Shown: one piece after another, positions 9,604 to 18,528 of the stretch
Layout of the letters: every line of letters starts with the position of its first letter
Position numbering within the stretch: the first letter of the stretch is position 1
Assembly: GCA_943372215.1 (NCBI GenBank)
Contig: CALRXU020000009.1
Span: 62,001 to 126,000 of the forward strand
Source: UBA6183 sp943372215
GTDB taxonomy: Bacteria; Bacteroidota; Bacteroidia; UKL13-3
Direction: 5' to 3'
Length of the DNA: 64,000 nt
The notes under the pieces: model-generated
Database searches by the model: none
What the model was told of the DNA's origin: nothing
What the model saw: the letters and a program-made list of their open reading frames with translations, nothing else
Program-made: the position numbers and the translations under genes

Positions 9604-12600
9604 CTATCTGATTAACGTTACGTTTCCTTTTATAGTGATCTGTTGATTTCTTCTTCCCTTGCCTTCTGCCAAATAAACATAAACATCAGACTTTGCTGGT
9701 TCTCCTTCTATAGTTCCATCCCAACTGTTTTTAATGTCAAAACTTTCAAACACAACCTTACCCCACCTATCATAAATAAGTAAGTGATAACTCTCTAAAA
9801 ACACACCTCCCAATTTAAATTTATCATTCAGCCCATCGCCATTAATGGTAAATACATTGGGTGCATATAACCTAGGCTTGGTTTCTATACAAGCAATATT
9901 AGACTCACTCTCCTGATTATTACCTAGCCTTTCTATAGCTGTAACTTTGTAACAGTAGTCAATTTGTTCAAGGTTAACATATTTGTGAAAAAATGTTGAA
10001 TCTTGCTCTGTAAGCATACTTATGTTTTCAAAAGCTCTGGCAGAATCATAGTAGAAATCTGCTTTATACTTATCAATTCCATTATCCCAATCACCATACT
10101 TTGTGAATGTTATGATAGGATCATATTTAAGAATATCGTTTTCTTGTAAGCCTACCTTTAATAAAATGGTTTTAGCCATATTACTTGCTGGACTTAAACC
10201 ACCACACTCATCTTTTAAATAGGTATAATAAGTATAGCTATGATTATCTACATCAACATCTAAATCCAATAAAAAAGTATCACTTACTTCTTTAAAAGCA
10301 ACTGGTTCATTTTCATCATCACGCATCTTATAAACAAGATAGGTAAACTTTATCTCATGGGTGCGCTTTGACCATTGCAATAGTACCGATCGGTCATTAA
10401 CTACGGTTGCTCTAATATTTTTTGTTGGCGGCATTGTTGGCACGTAAATAGGTACAGAGCCACTGGTATCGCTCCAGCTAAAGGCATTGTTTCCGTTTTG
10501 CTCCACTGTTTTTATTTTATAGTAATAGGTAGTAAAACATGAAATGGCCGTATCTATATAAGCAAGGCTGTCTCCTGATACCTCATTGATATAAACAAAA
10601 GCATTCCCTGAGTCGGCATTGTTTCTCCAAATTTCGTATTGTTTAATGGTATCAAAGCCAACATAAGGAGTCCATTTTAGTGCTATAGCATTAATAACTG
10701 GCTTTGTGCTTAGCTCAACGGTAGTGTGTATGGTTGATGTATCTGAAAGGTTGTTGCAAACATCAAATGCAGCAATTGCGTAGCTATAAGGGTTAATTAA
10801 TGTGTTGATGTTGGTTTGGGTAAAAAAGGTGTCTTCAATATTATTTAATGTAGCATAGTTTGCTGGCTGCTCGTTAAAGTAGTTATAATAAACCCGATAC
10901 CCTTTAAAATCTGTTTCTGTGTTCTGGCTAAAATTTACATGATTACTTTCATTGCTTACCACTGTTGCCCGATGAGGTATTGGTGTAGCTGGTGCAATGG
11001 TATCATCTGTTACGGTAATAAAGTCAGGTTTTACAATAGAATCAACACAAGTGTTGTTATCTGTTGCAATAAGTGTTACTTTAAACTTACCAGGTTTAGT
11101 AAAGGTTTTTTGTATTGGCCCTTCTAGTGTGCTGCTATCTATATCATTTACTTTCCATAACCATTTGGCGATAAAACCTTTATTTACTGTGGTATTATCA
11201 AAACTAATCGTAGAGTTAATGCAGATAACTTCCTTATCACTAACAAAATCAGGATTGGGTAAATCGTAAACCACAATGCTGTCTTTTCTTTCATAGCCAA
11301 ATTCACAAGTTCCGCTGCTATCTACCAGTGTTAATCTTGGGTAATACACTCCGGGCAAATGATATTTATAAGTTGTTATATTACTTTCTGCCGTATCAAC
11401 GGTTCCATCACCAAAATCCCAAATGTAATACATCGCATTAGGTGATTGCACCTGAAAACCACTCTCATGAGGCATACAACCTGTTTTGGGTGAAAAACCA
11501 TAAATCCCCACAGGACCTCCAATTACCACGTAGTCAGGAATATTTACAGAGTCTATGCATCCGGCTGAATCTATTATCTTAAGATTAACCTGGTATTTAC
11601 CTGGATTTGGGAAAAGCAATTCAGGGTTTTTAAGGTTGCTCACATTTGGGCCAATTTTCCACTCCCATTTTGCTATGGGCCTTGCGCCTAAAATAGTGGT
11701 ATCAAACAAATAGATGGGCTTTATCGGATACCAACAATCTAGTTTTTGGGGGTTGGCATAAAAACCAATTTTAGGTGTTCTGTTTATTATAACTAAAGAA
11801 GTATCCTTGGTTGCAATACACCCATTTGAATCTGTAACCTGAAGTTTAACCGCTAAGGTGGTGTCAAGGACTGTATAAGTTCTTCCCAATACACTTCCAG
11901 AGGATACCTGACTGCCAATGGTCCATGTGTATAAAGCAGGTGGACAAACTTTATCCAACGAGGTTTCGGCTTGATAACCTATTGTTTGGCTTCCACAAGC
12001 GAAATTTCTGTTCAAATTCATTTCAGCAACTGGATTGGTAGGAACTACCCTACGTGAGGTACTAAACTTACAGCCTATTGAATCTGTAACAGTTAGCTTA
12101 ATAGGATATCCATCATTTTGTTTAGGGGTTGCTTTTTGATAAGTCCAACCGATTGATGACCCGGGAACAACAATACTATCCGTTGATGACCAAACCCATT
12201 TCCTGCTAACAATAGGATAATCTGTAGCGGAACTATCAAATGCTGTAAATGAAAATGGCGTACACCCTTTTTCAGCGGTTAACCCTATACGTGCGTTACC
12301 TCCAATAACCCTCACCGCTGAATCTCTTCTTAAAGAGTATTTACAATTTCTGGCATCGGTTACCCTTAGCTCAACCCTATAGTAACCAGGATTGAACAAG
12401 TTTGTTACAGCATTGGTTGAATTGTAAAACAGGTTATTATTAACCACCCATTGCGTTGCAATAATACCAAAAGCGTTTGGCCCAACAGTACTAAGGTTAG
12501 TGAGTGTAACTGAGAAGGGAGCACACCCTGTTTTGCCCGACACTGAAAAATCAAGCTTAGGCGCATTAGGCAAAACGGCTAACCTTTCCATGGTGTCTGG

Positions 12601-14622
12601 ACAATTAAAAACGGTATCAAAAGCGATAAGTTTAACCCTGTAGATACCTGATGTATCATACTTGTGACGGGGATTTTTTAATTCTGATGAGTCCCCATCT
12701 CCAAAATACCACTTGAACTTATTTTTACCCAAAGAAAAATTCTCGAACTGGACGGTATCATTGGCACAATTTACATGAACGTTGCTAAAAAATGCTTTCG
12801 CGGGATTAACTGTAATGTAATCTTGTTGGGTTGTATCACTTATACAACCATTGTGATCGGCTTCAAATCTAACACTAAATTTACCAGTATCCTCTAAAGA
12901 TATGTTTACATCATTGCCAGAAACATTGCCCGCTGATTTAGCATTATACCAAGAAAATGCATATTTTAAGTTGTTTATACCACTATTTTCTGTACCCACT
13001 AAACGCACAGGACTAATTGAACTGTAGCAACCTAATCGTTTGTTTACACTGAAATCTACCAAAAACTTTTGCCCTACTCTTATCGTATCTGTTAAAAACC
13101 TTTCACAACCTTCTGCACTCACTACCTTTAAGGTAACAACATATTTACCAGTATCAGCAAATGTAAAAGAAAAAGAAGGGCTCGTACTGATAATGATGTT
13201 ATTGTACTTCCATTCATAGCTCACAAAACTGCTCGAGTTTGCGGTAAGTGTAAAATTAGCTTTGTAAGGTTTACAACCAGCTTTAACATATTGGTCTTGT
13301 ATAGCGGCTACAGGCTGCGTATCTTTAATAGATCTAAATGTACTATCAATACAACCATATGGACTTGTTACCCTAAGTTTAATATTATTAACTCCCAGTG
13401 AAGTGATTGTGGTTGCACCACTAACATTTGTAGATGTTAACCCATTGCCATAATCCCATAAAAAACTTGAGCCAGCCTCGGTTGTTGAAAGGTTGTTCAT
13501 GGTAATGTTGATGGGCACTGCGCAATATTTGCTAGGTTGAAATGAAAAAGCAGGTTTTGGTATCGGGTATACCATCACAGAATCTCTTTTAGTGGAAACA
13601 CAACTAAATGCATTTACGGTAAGATCAACCATATATTTTCCAACAACAAGCCCAGTTTCTCTGTGATTTTTAGTTGTTGCCTTTTGCAGCCCATTAATAT
13701 TCCATACATAGGAAGCAGAAGATGTATCAGGAATCGAGGTATTGGTGAACTCAATTGATTTGCCCAAACAAACTGAAGCTGCATTAAAACTCGCTTTTAC
13801 ATCTCTAACTACAATATAGCCTTTCTTCATTACTGTTTCGGCACAACCACTTGTGTTTGTAACCCTTAACGTAACATCAAAACTGCCTGGGTTATTAAAG
13901 ACAAACTGCGGATTAGGAAGACTTGAACTTAAACCATTGCTGGTTGTCCATAAATAAGTATAAGTACCAGCTGGCGTAACTGTTGGGGTAACGGTTGTGT
14001 TTAATGGAGGCACACACGCGGTTAAATTTGTAGCAATAAAATTAACCGCCTGAGTTTGTGTAATCGTTACGCTATTTGTTTTAGTAATAGAATGTTGACA
14101 TCCGTTTGAATCTGTAACTGTTAGGGTAACGGCTCTTGTTCCAGAAGAAGTATAGATGTGCTCTGGCGATTGTTGAGTACCTAAATTACCATCGCCAAAA
14201 TCCCATAAATACTGAGTAATTGGTTTACTGCCTTGCACCGAAGTATTTGTAAACTGAACAGGCAGCGGAGCACAACCATTGTTTATATCTAATGTAAAAT
14301 TTGCTGTTGGGTTAGCGAATACGGTAATATAATTGGTGCGCACAATGCTGTCGGTGCCTGTTGCATTGCTAACAATAAGGGTAACAGTGTAGGTTCCTGG
14401 TGAAACATAGGTAGCTGACGGAGAAGGGTTAACGGATATATTGCCATTACCAAACCTCCATATTACCGATGTATAAGCCCCTGTTGAAGTATTGGTAAAT
14501 TGTACGGTTAATGGACTACAGCCAGAAGTTTTATTAGAAGTAAAATTAGCGACAAGCTGCGCCCTACTAAATAGAGCACTTCCTAAAAGAACTATAAATA
14601 ATATGCTTTTTGTAAGGTGCAT
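9604..14622 (-). CDS. Giant PKD-repeat surface protein, tandem paralogue
   Basis: 1,672 residues, nearly the same length as its downstream neighbour, with the same architecture from end to end. It has a signal peptide (MHLTKSILFIVLLGSALFSRAQ), about a dozen PKD-like repeats (WRFGNGNISV, YLWDFGDGN, FLWDYGNG, WYFGDGDSS), fibronectin-like modules, and a type IX C-terminal sorting domain (APNVFTINGDGLNDKFKLGG, IYDRWGKVVFESFDIKNSWDGT). The first 200 residues are the most alike between the two copies, and the opening QLVANF...NKT..CSPLTVQFTN is shared. The two genes read the same way with about 106 bases between them, so a recent-ish tandem duplication is the simple explanation. The partner recognised by the repeats cannot be read from sequence. 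Confidence 0.9.
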   Translation of the reverse strand: MHLTKSILFIVLLGSALFSRAQLVANFTSNKTSGCSPLTVQFTNTSTGAYTSVIWRFGNGNISVNPSPSATYVSPGTYTVTLIVSNATGTDSIVRTNYITVFANPTANFTLDINNGCAPLPVQFTNTSVQGSKPITQYLWDFGDGNLGTQQSPEHIYTSSGTRAVTLTVTDSNGCQHSITKTNSVTITQTQAVNFIATNLTACVPPLNTTVTPTVTPAGTYTYLWTTSNGLSSSLPNPQFVFNNPGSFDVTLRVTNTSGCAETVMKKGYIVVRDVKASFNAASVCLGKSIEFTNTSIPDTSSASYVWNINGLQKATTKNHRETGLVVGKYMVDLTVNAFSCVSTKRDSVMVYPIPKPAFSFQPSKYCAVPINITMNNLSTTEAGSSFLWDYGNGLTSTNVSGATTITSLGVNNIKLRVTSPYGCIDSTFRSIKDTQPVAAIQDQYVKAGCKPYKANFTLTANSSSFVSYEWKYNNIIISTSPSFSFTFADTGKYVVTLKVVSAEGCERFLTDTIRVGQKFLVDFSVNKRLGCYSSISPVRLVGTENSGINNLKYAFSWYNAKSAGNVSGNDVNISLEDTGKFSVRFEADHNGCISDTTQQDYITVNPAKAFFSNVHVNCANDTVQFENFSLGKNKFKWYFGDGDSSELKNPRHKYDTSGIYRVKLIAFDTVFNCPDTMERLAVLPNAPKLDFSVSGKTGCAPFSVTLTNLSTVGPNAFGIIATQWVVNNNLFYNSTNAVTNLFNPGYYRVELRVTDARNCKYSLRRDSAVRVIGGNARIGLTAEKGCTPFSFTAFDSSATDYPIVSRKWVWSSTDSIVVPGSSIGWTYQKATPKQNDGYPIKLTVTDSIGCKFSTSRRVVPTNPVAEMNLNRNFACGSQTIGYQAETSLDKVCPPALYTWTIGSQVSSGSVLGRTYTVLDTTLAVKLQVTDSNGCIATKDTSLVIINRTPKIGFYANPQKLDCWYPIKPIYLFDTTILGARPIAKWEWKIGPNVSNLKNPELLFPNPGKYQVNLKIIDSAGCIDSVNIPDYVVIGGPVGIYGFSPKTGCMPHESGFQVQSPNAMYYIWDFGDGTVDTAESNITTYKYHLPGVYYPRLTLVDSSGTCEFGYERKDSIVVYDLPNPDFVSDKEVICINSTISFDNTTVNKGFIAKWLWKVNDIDSSTLEGPIQKTFTKPGKFKVTLIATDNNTCVDSIVKPDFITVTDDTIAPATPIPHRATVVSNESNHVNFSQNTETDFKGYRVYYNYFNEQPANYATLNNIEDTFFTQTNINTLINPYSYAIAAFDVCNNLSDTSTIHTTVELSTKPVINAIALKWTPYVGFDTIKQYEIWRNNADSGNAFVYINEVSGDSLAYIDTAISCFTTYYYKIKTVEQNGNNAFSWSDTSGSVPIYVPTMPPTKNIRATVVNDRSVLLQWSKRTHEIKFTYLVYKMRDDENEPVAFKEVSDTFLLDLDVDVDNHSYTYYTYLKDECGGLSPASNMAKTILLKVGLQENDILKYDPIITFTKYGDWDNGIDKYKADFYYDSARAFENISMLTEQDSTFFHKYVNLEQIDYCYKVTAIERLGNNQESESNIACIETKPRLYAPNVFTINGDGLNDKFKLGGVFLESYHLLIYDRWGKVVFESFDIKNSWDGTIEGEPAKSDVYVYLAEGKGRRNQQITIKGNVTLIR

Positions 14623-14654
14623 GGCATTGGTAAATACATCACAAATTTAGTCTT

Positions 14655-16595
14655 TTATTTTGTAATTGTTGTTTCTACTTTACTGGTTAATTCAGATCGT
14701 TTTTGCAACAAGTGCATATGCATTTGTATGTGTAGCTCCACTTGTTCCTGATCATTTTTACTTTCATGCAGCTCCAGTTCTTCTCTATTATCCTTCATCA
14801 GTTTTTCAATGTGTTTAATTTTTAAGCGCAACAATGCCGAGTCAATGTCTTCTTTAAAATTATAACCAATGGGCTCAATATAAACGTCATACTTTTTACC
14901 CCAATTGGGGCTTATCTCAAAATCATGCGACATGATATCGGCTACGAATGCACTAATGATGGGATCTTCATGGCGGCTAAAATACTGTAAATTCAATTCG
15001 TTTTTATCCAATTGCCCATGCACTTCATCAATCAATTGTTGCACAATGGGATGATGAATTTCTACCTCATCATTAAGCACTTCATGAATAATGTACAAAG
15101 CTACCGTGGTAAACTCTTCGTTGTAGGGTTTATCACCATAGTTTATCAAAACCCTAATCAAGTCTTTCTCTTGTACATCTTGGTTTTGCAGTTCCTTTAC
15201 CGATTCAATCAGCTCCTCCTGCTGAACGTTGGTTTGAGGCACCAATGCAATATCCCCTTTTGCCTGTTCTTTTGCTTTTGTTCTTACTAGCCTGTTTGCT
15301 TCTGTAATCAACAACTGCTCATCTATTTTTAACAGTTTGGCCGTTTCATGCAAAAAGGTGCTGCGTTTAAATACATCTGGTATCTTACTAATGCTGCCTA
15401 CAATGTCTTTAATCAGCTCAGCCCTTTTAACAGGATCGTTTCCGGCATCACCTAATAACAATGAAGCTTTAAACAATATAAAGTCTTGTCGGTTTTCATC
15501 TAAAAACTGTTTAAAGCCAAGCGGGCCTTGTTTTTTACAAAAGCTATCCGGGTCTTCCCCATCAGGGAACAACACAATTTTCACATTCAACCCCGCTTCA
15601 AGCAACATATCTGTTCCGCGCAATGAGGCTTTTATACCAGCAGCATCCCCATCGTATAGCACGCAAACATTATCTGTAAAGCGTTTAATTAGTTTGATTT
15701 GCCCATCGGTTAATGAGGTACCTGATGAGGCTACCACATTCTCAACCCCCGATTGGTGAAGCGTAATTACATCCGTGTAACCCTCTACCAAATAAACCAA
15801 TGAAGCTTGTGTGATGGCCTGTTTGGCAAAATACAATCCATACAACTCATTGCTTTTGTGGTACAATGGCGTTTCAGGCGAGTTTACATATTTGGGACTT
15901 TTAACATCTTTCACCAAATATCGGCCTGCAAATGCAATGGGCTTTCCACTTATGGAGTGTATGGGAAAAATAACCCGATTACGATAAGCATCATATAATT
16001 TCCCACTGTCTTCGCCCTTTTTTACCAAGCCTCCCAACACAAACAGATCAATATTAAACCCATTTTGTGTGGCCTCACGTGTAAGGTGTTCCCAGCTATC
16101 TTTGGCATAGCCCAGCTTAAACTTCTCAATCGTTTCTGGCCTAAAGCCGCGTTCTTCAAAATAGCTTAATCCAATGGTTTTGCCTTCTTCATCATGTTGA
16201 AGGATATCTGCAAAGTACTTTTCAGCGAAATTATTGACAATCTGCAGGCTTTCCCGCTCAGTGGTTCTCCGCTTTTCTTCGGCCAGTTCTTCGGAGCTAA
16301 TGTCTTGTTGAGGCCATTCAATATTGTATTTTTCGGCAAGATGCTTAAGCGCTTCAATATAGTTTAACTGCTCAATATCCATCACAAAATTCACGGAGTT
16401 TCCAGCCTTCCCGCATCCAAAACACTTATAAATACCTTTGGCTGGTGAAACACTAAATGAAGGAGTTTTCTCCTGATGAAAAGGACATAAACCTGTAAGG
16501 TTGGCACCACGTTTTTTCAGGTTTACATAACCTCCCACCACATCTTCAATGTGGGCTGCATCTACAATCTCATCAATTTTACTCCGTGGTATCAT
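14655..16595 (-). CDS. dnaG: DNA primase
   Basis: 646 residues. This is the replicative primase that lays RNA primers at the fork with DnaB. The N-terminal zinc-binding domain shows CPFHQEKTPSFSVSP and KCFGCGKAGNSV near residues 37-66 (a CHC2 type). The central TOPRIM part shows LVYLVEGYTDVITLHQ with the catalytic Glu, and CVLYDGDAAGIKASLRG with the metal-binding DGD. The C-terminal region is the helicase-binding domain. The stop lies about 33 bases from the start of the upstream PKD gene, and the start is followed by the tRNA-Arg gene on the other strand. Assignment is secure. Confidence 0.97.
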   Translation of the reverse strand: MIPRSKIDEIVDAAHIEDVVGGYVNLKKRGANLTGLCPFHQEKTPSFSVSPAKGIYKCFGCGKAGNSVNFVMDIEQLNYIEALKHLAEKYNIEWPQQDISSEELAEEKRRTTERESLQIVNNFAEKYFADILQHDEEGKTIGLSYFEERGFRPETIEKFKLGYAKDSWEHLTREATQNGFNIDLFVLGGLVKKGEDSGKLYDAYRNRVIFPIHSISGKPIAFAGRYLVKDVKSPKYVNSPETPLYHKSNELYGLYFAKQAITQASLVYLVEGYTDVITLHQSGVENVVASSGTSLTDGQIKLIKRFTDNVCVLYDGDAAGIKASLRGTDMLLEAGLNVKIVLFPDGEDPDSFCKKQGPLGFKQFLDENRQDFILFKASLLLGDAGNDPVKRAELIKDIVGSISKIPDVFKRSTFLHETAKLLKIDEQLLITEANRLVRTKAKEQAKGDIALVPQTNVQQEELIESVKELQNQDVQEKDLIRVLINYGDKPYNEEFTTVALYIIHEVLNDEVEIHHPIVQQLIDEVHGQLDKNELNLQYFSRHEDPIISAFVADIMSHDFEISPNWGKKYDVYIEPIGYNFKEDIDSALLRLKIKHIEKLMKDNREELELHESKNDQEQVELHIQMHMHLLQKRSELTSKVETTITK

Positions 16596-16765
16596 TTCTA
16601 TTGAAGGGGTAAATTTAATAATTTTTATTGCCTTTATTATATTTTTTTTCTTAATATTGCACCCTGTTTATGGGGCTTAGGCGCAAGTAATCTTGGTTAC
16701 TTTGTTTAAGTTACAAACAAAAAATCATTAGGTTTTAGCTCGATAAAAAAGAAACCGAAAAAAAT

Positions 16766-16839
16766 GGTCTCATAGCTCAGCTGGATAGAGCACCGGTTTT
16801 CTAAACCGTAGGTCGCAGGTTCGAATCCTGCTGGGACTA
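16766..16839 (+). tRNA. tRNA-Arg (anticodon TCT)
   Basis: A 74-base cloverleaf can be drawn. The acceptor stem GGTCTCA pairs with TGGGACT (G-T at the end), with discriminator A and no encoded CCA. The D arm contains AGCTCAGCTGGATAGAGC. The anticodon loop TTTCTAA gives anticodon TCT (reads AGA). The T arm is GCAGG-TTCGAAT-CCTGC. The first anticodon-stem pair (C-T) does not match, but an extra T-A inside the loop compensates. Its 3' end is the integration site of the mobile element that follows, and the full tRNA is kept on this side. Confidence 0.95.
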
Positions 16840-16843
16840 CAAA
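16817..16843. other. attL: left attachment repeat in the tRNA-Arg 3' end
   Basis: These 27 bases cover the T arm and acceptor 3' strand of tRNA-Arg. They match 42282-42308 with a single mismatch (G versus T at the seventh base). The last 20 bases, AATCCTGCTGGGACTACAAA, are identical. The crossover should lie inside this identical stretch. Confidence 0.92.
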
Positions 16844-16876
16844 GCTCAACTAAAATTAAATGTCCATTAAAAAAAA

Positions 16877-16900
16877 CCGCCAAAACAGGCGGTTTTTTTT
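16877..16900 (+). terminator. Rho-independent terminator supplied by the element behind the tRNA
   Basis: Stem CCGCC / GGCGG with loop AAAACA is followed by eight T and preceded by A residues, so it can work on both strands. It lies inside the element, 38 bases after the tRNA. It probably replaces the chromosomal tRNA terminator that integration moved to the far side of the element (42316-42342). Confidence 0.8.
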
Positions 16901-16941
16901 GTGGCCACACCTTTTTAAAAAATAGTTTGCCCCCTCCCCAT

Positions 16942-16983
16942 GGGGGCTATTGTGGGGGCTGGCCAATTGCAACCAGGGGGCTA
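16942..16983 (+). repeat. GGGGGCTA-type repeats near attL (possible integrase arm sites)
   Basis: GGGGGCTA occurs at 16942-16949 and 16976-16983, with a one-base variant at 16954-16961. The same word occurs beside attR at 42224-42231, 42237-42243 (GGGGCTA) and inverted at 42253-42259. Short repeats near both ends of an integrating element are typical of arm-type sites for a tyrosine integrase or its excision partner. This function is inferred from position only. Confidence 0.5.
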
Positions 16984-17019
16984 ATACTATAACGGCACGA
17001 TTATTCGTAATAATTGGGT

Positions 17020-18171
17020 ATGTATAACTTTCACCTGTATTTAAGTGGTAAACGCAAAAACGCCCAAGGTCTTGCACCTGTTTACGCAAAAATTGATTTT
17101 AAAGGCCAAAAATTTGAGCGAAGTTCGGGTGTTTTTGTGCCTCCTGGCAACTGGAGCAACGATTTTAAACGAGTTGCACCGGAGGCCGTTAATGCAACGG
17201 CCATTAATGAGCGTATAAGCCTGTTTGAGGCCAAACTCAATACGTATAAGAATGTGGCCACAATTGCTGATTTGGATAGGCTTTTAAGCCCAAAAACCAC
17301 CACACTAATACCCACATTTATGGAAGCCCTGGATGCGTTGATTGCCGAAAAAGAAAAATTGGTTGGTGAGCCTGATGGCATTACCCTCTCAACTTATAAT
17401 ACCTACATAAGCAGGCGCAAAAACATTTATAATTTCATGTGTGAAAAAAGGTTGCAATACCTAGCAATTAGCGACTTTAACGCCATTATTGGCGAAGATT
17501 TAAAAGTGCATTTAAGCAGCAAATTTGGTGCTGCCAGGGTAAATAAGCACTTGATGTTGTGCAGATCGGTTATAACATGGGCAATGCACGAATATTCAAT
17601 GCCTGGTACCAACCTTCTAAACGTCAAAAATAAAAAGGAATTGAGCAAGCGGCCAATATACCTAACCATTGAGGAACTGGCCACCATTGAGAAATACCCA
17701 TTTGCTAGCCCCATGCTTCAAAAGGCAGCAGATATATTTTTACTACAATGCTACACAGGCATGGCTTATATGGACGTTGTGAAGCTTGATTTAACGATTG
17801 TGGAGCATTACCAGGGCAATGCTTTTATTGCTTACAAGCGAGGCAAAAACAAAAATGAAGGATTATTGCCGCTTAATCCAAAAGTGGCCGTTATGCTCAA
17901 TAAATACGGTGGAATTGCCCCGAAAATGGCCAACCAAACATGCAACAGGCTTAATAAAGAAATTGCGGCCATAGTGGGAATTAATAAAAAATTAACCACG
18001 CATGTTGGCCGTAAAACCTTTGCAACGCTTCAATTAACAATTGGGTACAGCATGGAGGTGGTTACAAAAATGTTAGCCAAAAATAGCATTGCTGAAACAG
18101 CCAAAACTTATGCTGAAGTAACGCACCAGTTGATGATTAACCAGCACAAGGCAAATCAGTGGGTGCATTAG
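17020..18171 (+). CDS. int: Tyrosine recombinase / integrase of the element
   Basis: 383 residues from the first ATG at 17020; a TTG six bases earlier is less likely. It has an N-terminal Arm-binding domain typical of Bacteroidota integrases (HLYLSGKRKNAQGLAPVYAKI), a SAM-like core-binding domain around residues 95-200, then the catalytic domain. Box II HVGR (about residues 328-331) and the nucleophile tyrosine in KTYAEVT (about 364) are present, with a likely beta-hairpin lysine in KRGKNKNEGLLPL. Two usual residues are not. The first arginine falls on Ala in CYTGMAYMDV, and the usual His/Trp in the LGHxS box is Lys (MLAKNSI). Loss of the first arginine is known in the CTnDOT integrase. It sits next to attL and should catalyse insertion at tRNA-Arg. 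Confidence 0.92.
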   Translation: MYNFHLYLSGKRKNAQGLAPVYAKIDFKGQKFERSSGVFVPPGNWSNDFKRVAPEAVNATAINERISLFEAKLNTYKNVATIADLDRLLSPKTTTLIPTFMEALDALIAEKEKLVGEPDGITLSTYNTYISRRKNIYNFMCEKRLQYLAISDFNAIIGEDLKVHLSSKFGAARVNKHLMLCRSVITWAMHEYSMPGTNLLNVKNKKELSKRPIYLTIEELATIEKYPFASPMLQKAADIFLLQCYTGMAYMDVVKLDLTIVEHYQGNAFIAYKRGKNKNEGLLPLNPKVAVMLNKYGGIAPKMANQTCNRLNKEIAAIVGINKKLTTHVGRKTFATLQLTIGYSMEVVTKMLAKNSIAETAKTYAEVTHQLMINQHKANQWVH

Positions 18172-18183
18172 TGTAACCGAGGC

Positions 18184-18354
18184 CTACACGTCAAATTCTA
18201 TTAAGTCCTTAACCTGTTCAATCGCCTCTTCTAGGGTTTCTGTGCCTTGCATAAATGCTTCTGTATTGTAAGCCTGGGCAAACCGTGCAACTATTCTTAT
18301 TAACCGCTCTTTAGTAAATGGGCCTTCAGTTTGGTTTGTTTTTTCGTTATCCAT
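18184..18354 (-). CDS. Small acidic hypothetical protein
   Basis: 56 residues from the ATG at 18354 (MDNEKTNQTEGPF); an ATG at 18387 would give 67. It is mostly helical and acidic (KERLIRIVARFAQAY, EEAIEQVKDLIEFDV). It stands between the integrase, which is read towards it and ends 13 bases away, and the end of the long leftward operon. A position next to the integrase would suit an excision or regulatory factor, but it is acidic, not basic, and no DNA-binding motif is clear. Function unknown. Confidence 0.5.
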   Translation of the reverse strand: MDNEKTNQTEGPFTKERLIRIVARFAQAYNTEAFMQGTETLEEAIEQVKDLIEFDV

Positions 18355-18428
18355 GGCGGCTTCTATTAAGTTAATTAATACTTTCAAAGATATTAATTTT
18401 TTAAAACAAAATTTGTGTCCACATTTTT

Positions 18429-18458
18429 TTTGAAAGTAATAATATTTTACTACTTTTG
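18429..18458 (+). promoter_or_regulatory. Bacteroidota-type promoter reading rightward
   Basis: TTTG at 18429-18432 and TACTTTTG at 18451-18458 are 18 bases apart, a good match to the TTTG-N19-TAnnTTTG vegetative promoter of this phylum. No coding gene follows on this strand. Transcription would reach the terminator at 18500-18524 after about 60 bases. Confidence 0.55.
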
Positions 18459-18465
18459 AATTGTA

Positions 18466-18528
18466 ATTCCCAAATCAATTATAGTTGTAGTTATAGCAAA
18501 AACAAGTGCCTCAAACACTTGTTTTTTT
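18466..18528 (+). ncRNA. Candidate small RNA of about 60 nt
   Basis: A rightward promoter-like element ends at 18458, and a T-tailed hairpin (18500-18524, T-run to 18528) follows. Nothing between them encodes a protein. This is the layout of a short stand-alone RNA. It would end at, and be antisense to, the last bases of the spike-like gene. The start is estimated as about 7 bases after the -7 box. The terminator may serve the leftward operon alone, in which case there is no RNA here. Confidence 0.35.
18500..18524 (-). terminator. Terminator at the end of the leftward late operon
   Basis: Stem AAACAAGTG / CACTTGTTT (9 bp) with a 7-base loop and T-runs on both strands. It begins three bases after the stop codon of the spike-like gene, so it would end the long leftward transcript. 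It is symmetric enough to stop rightward transcription too. Confidence 0.75.
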
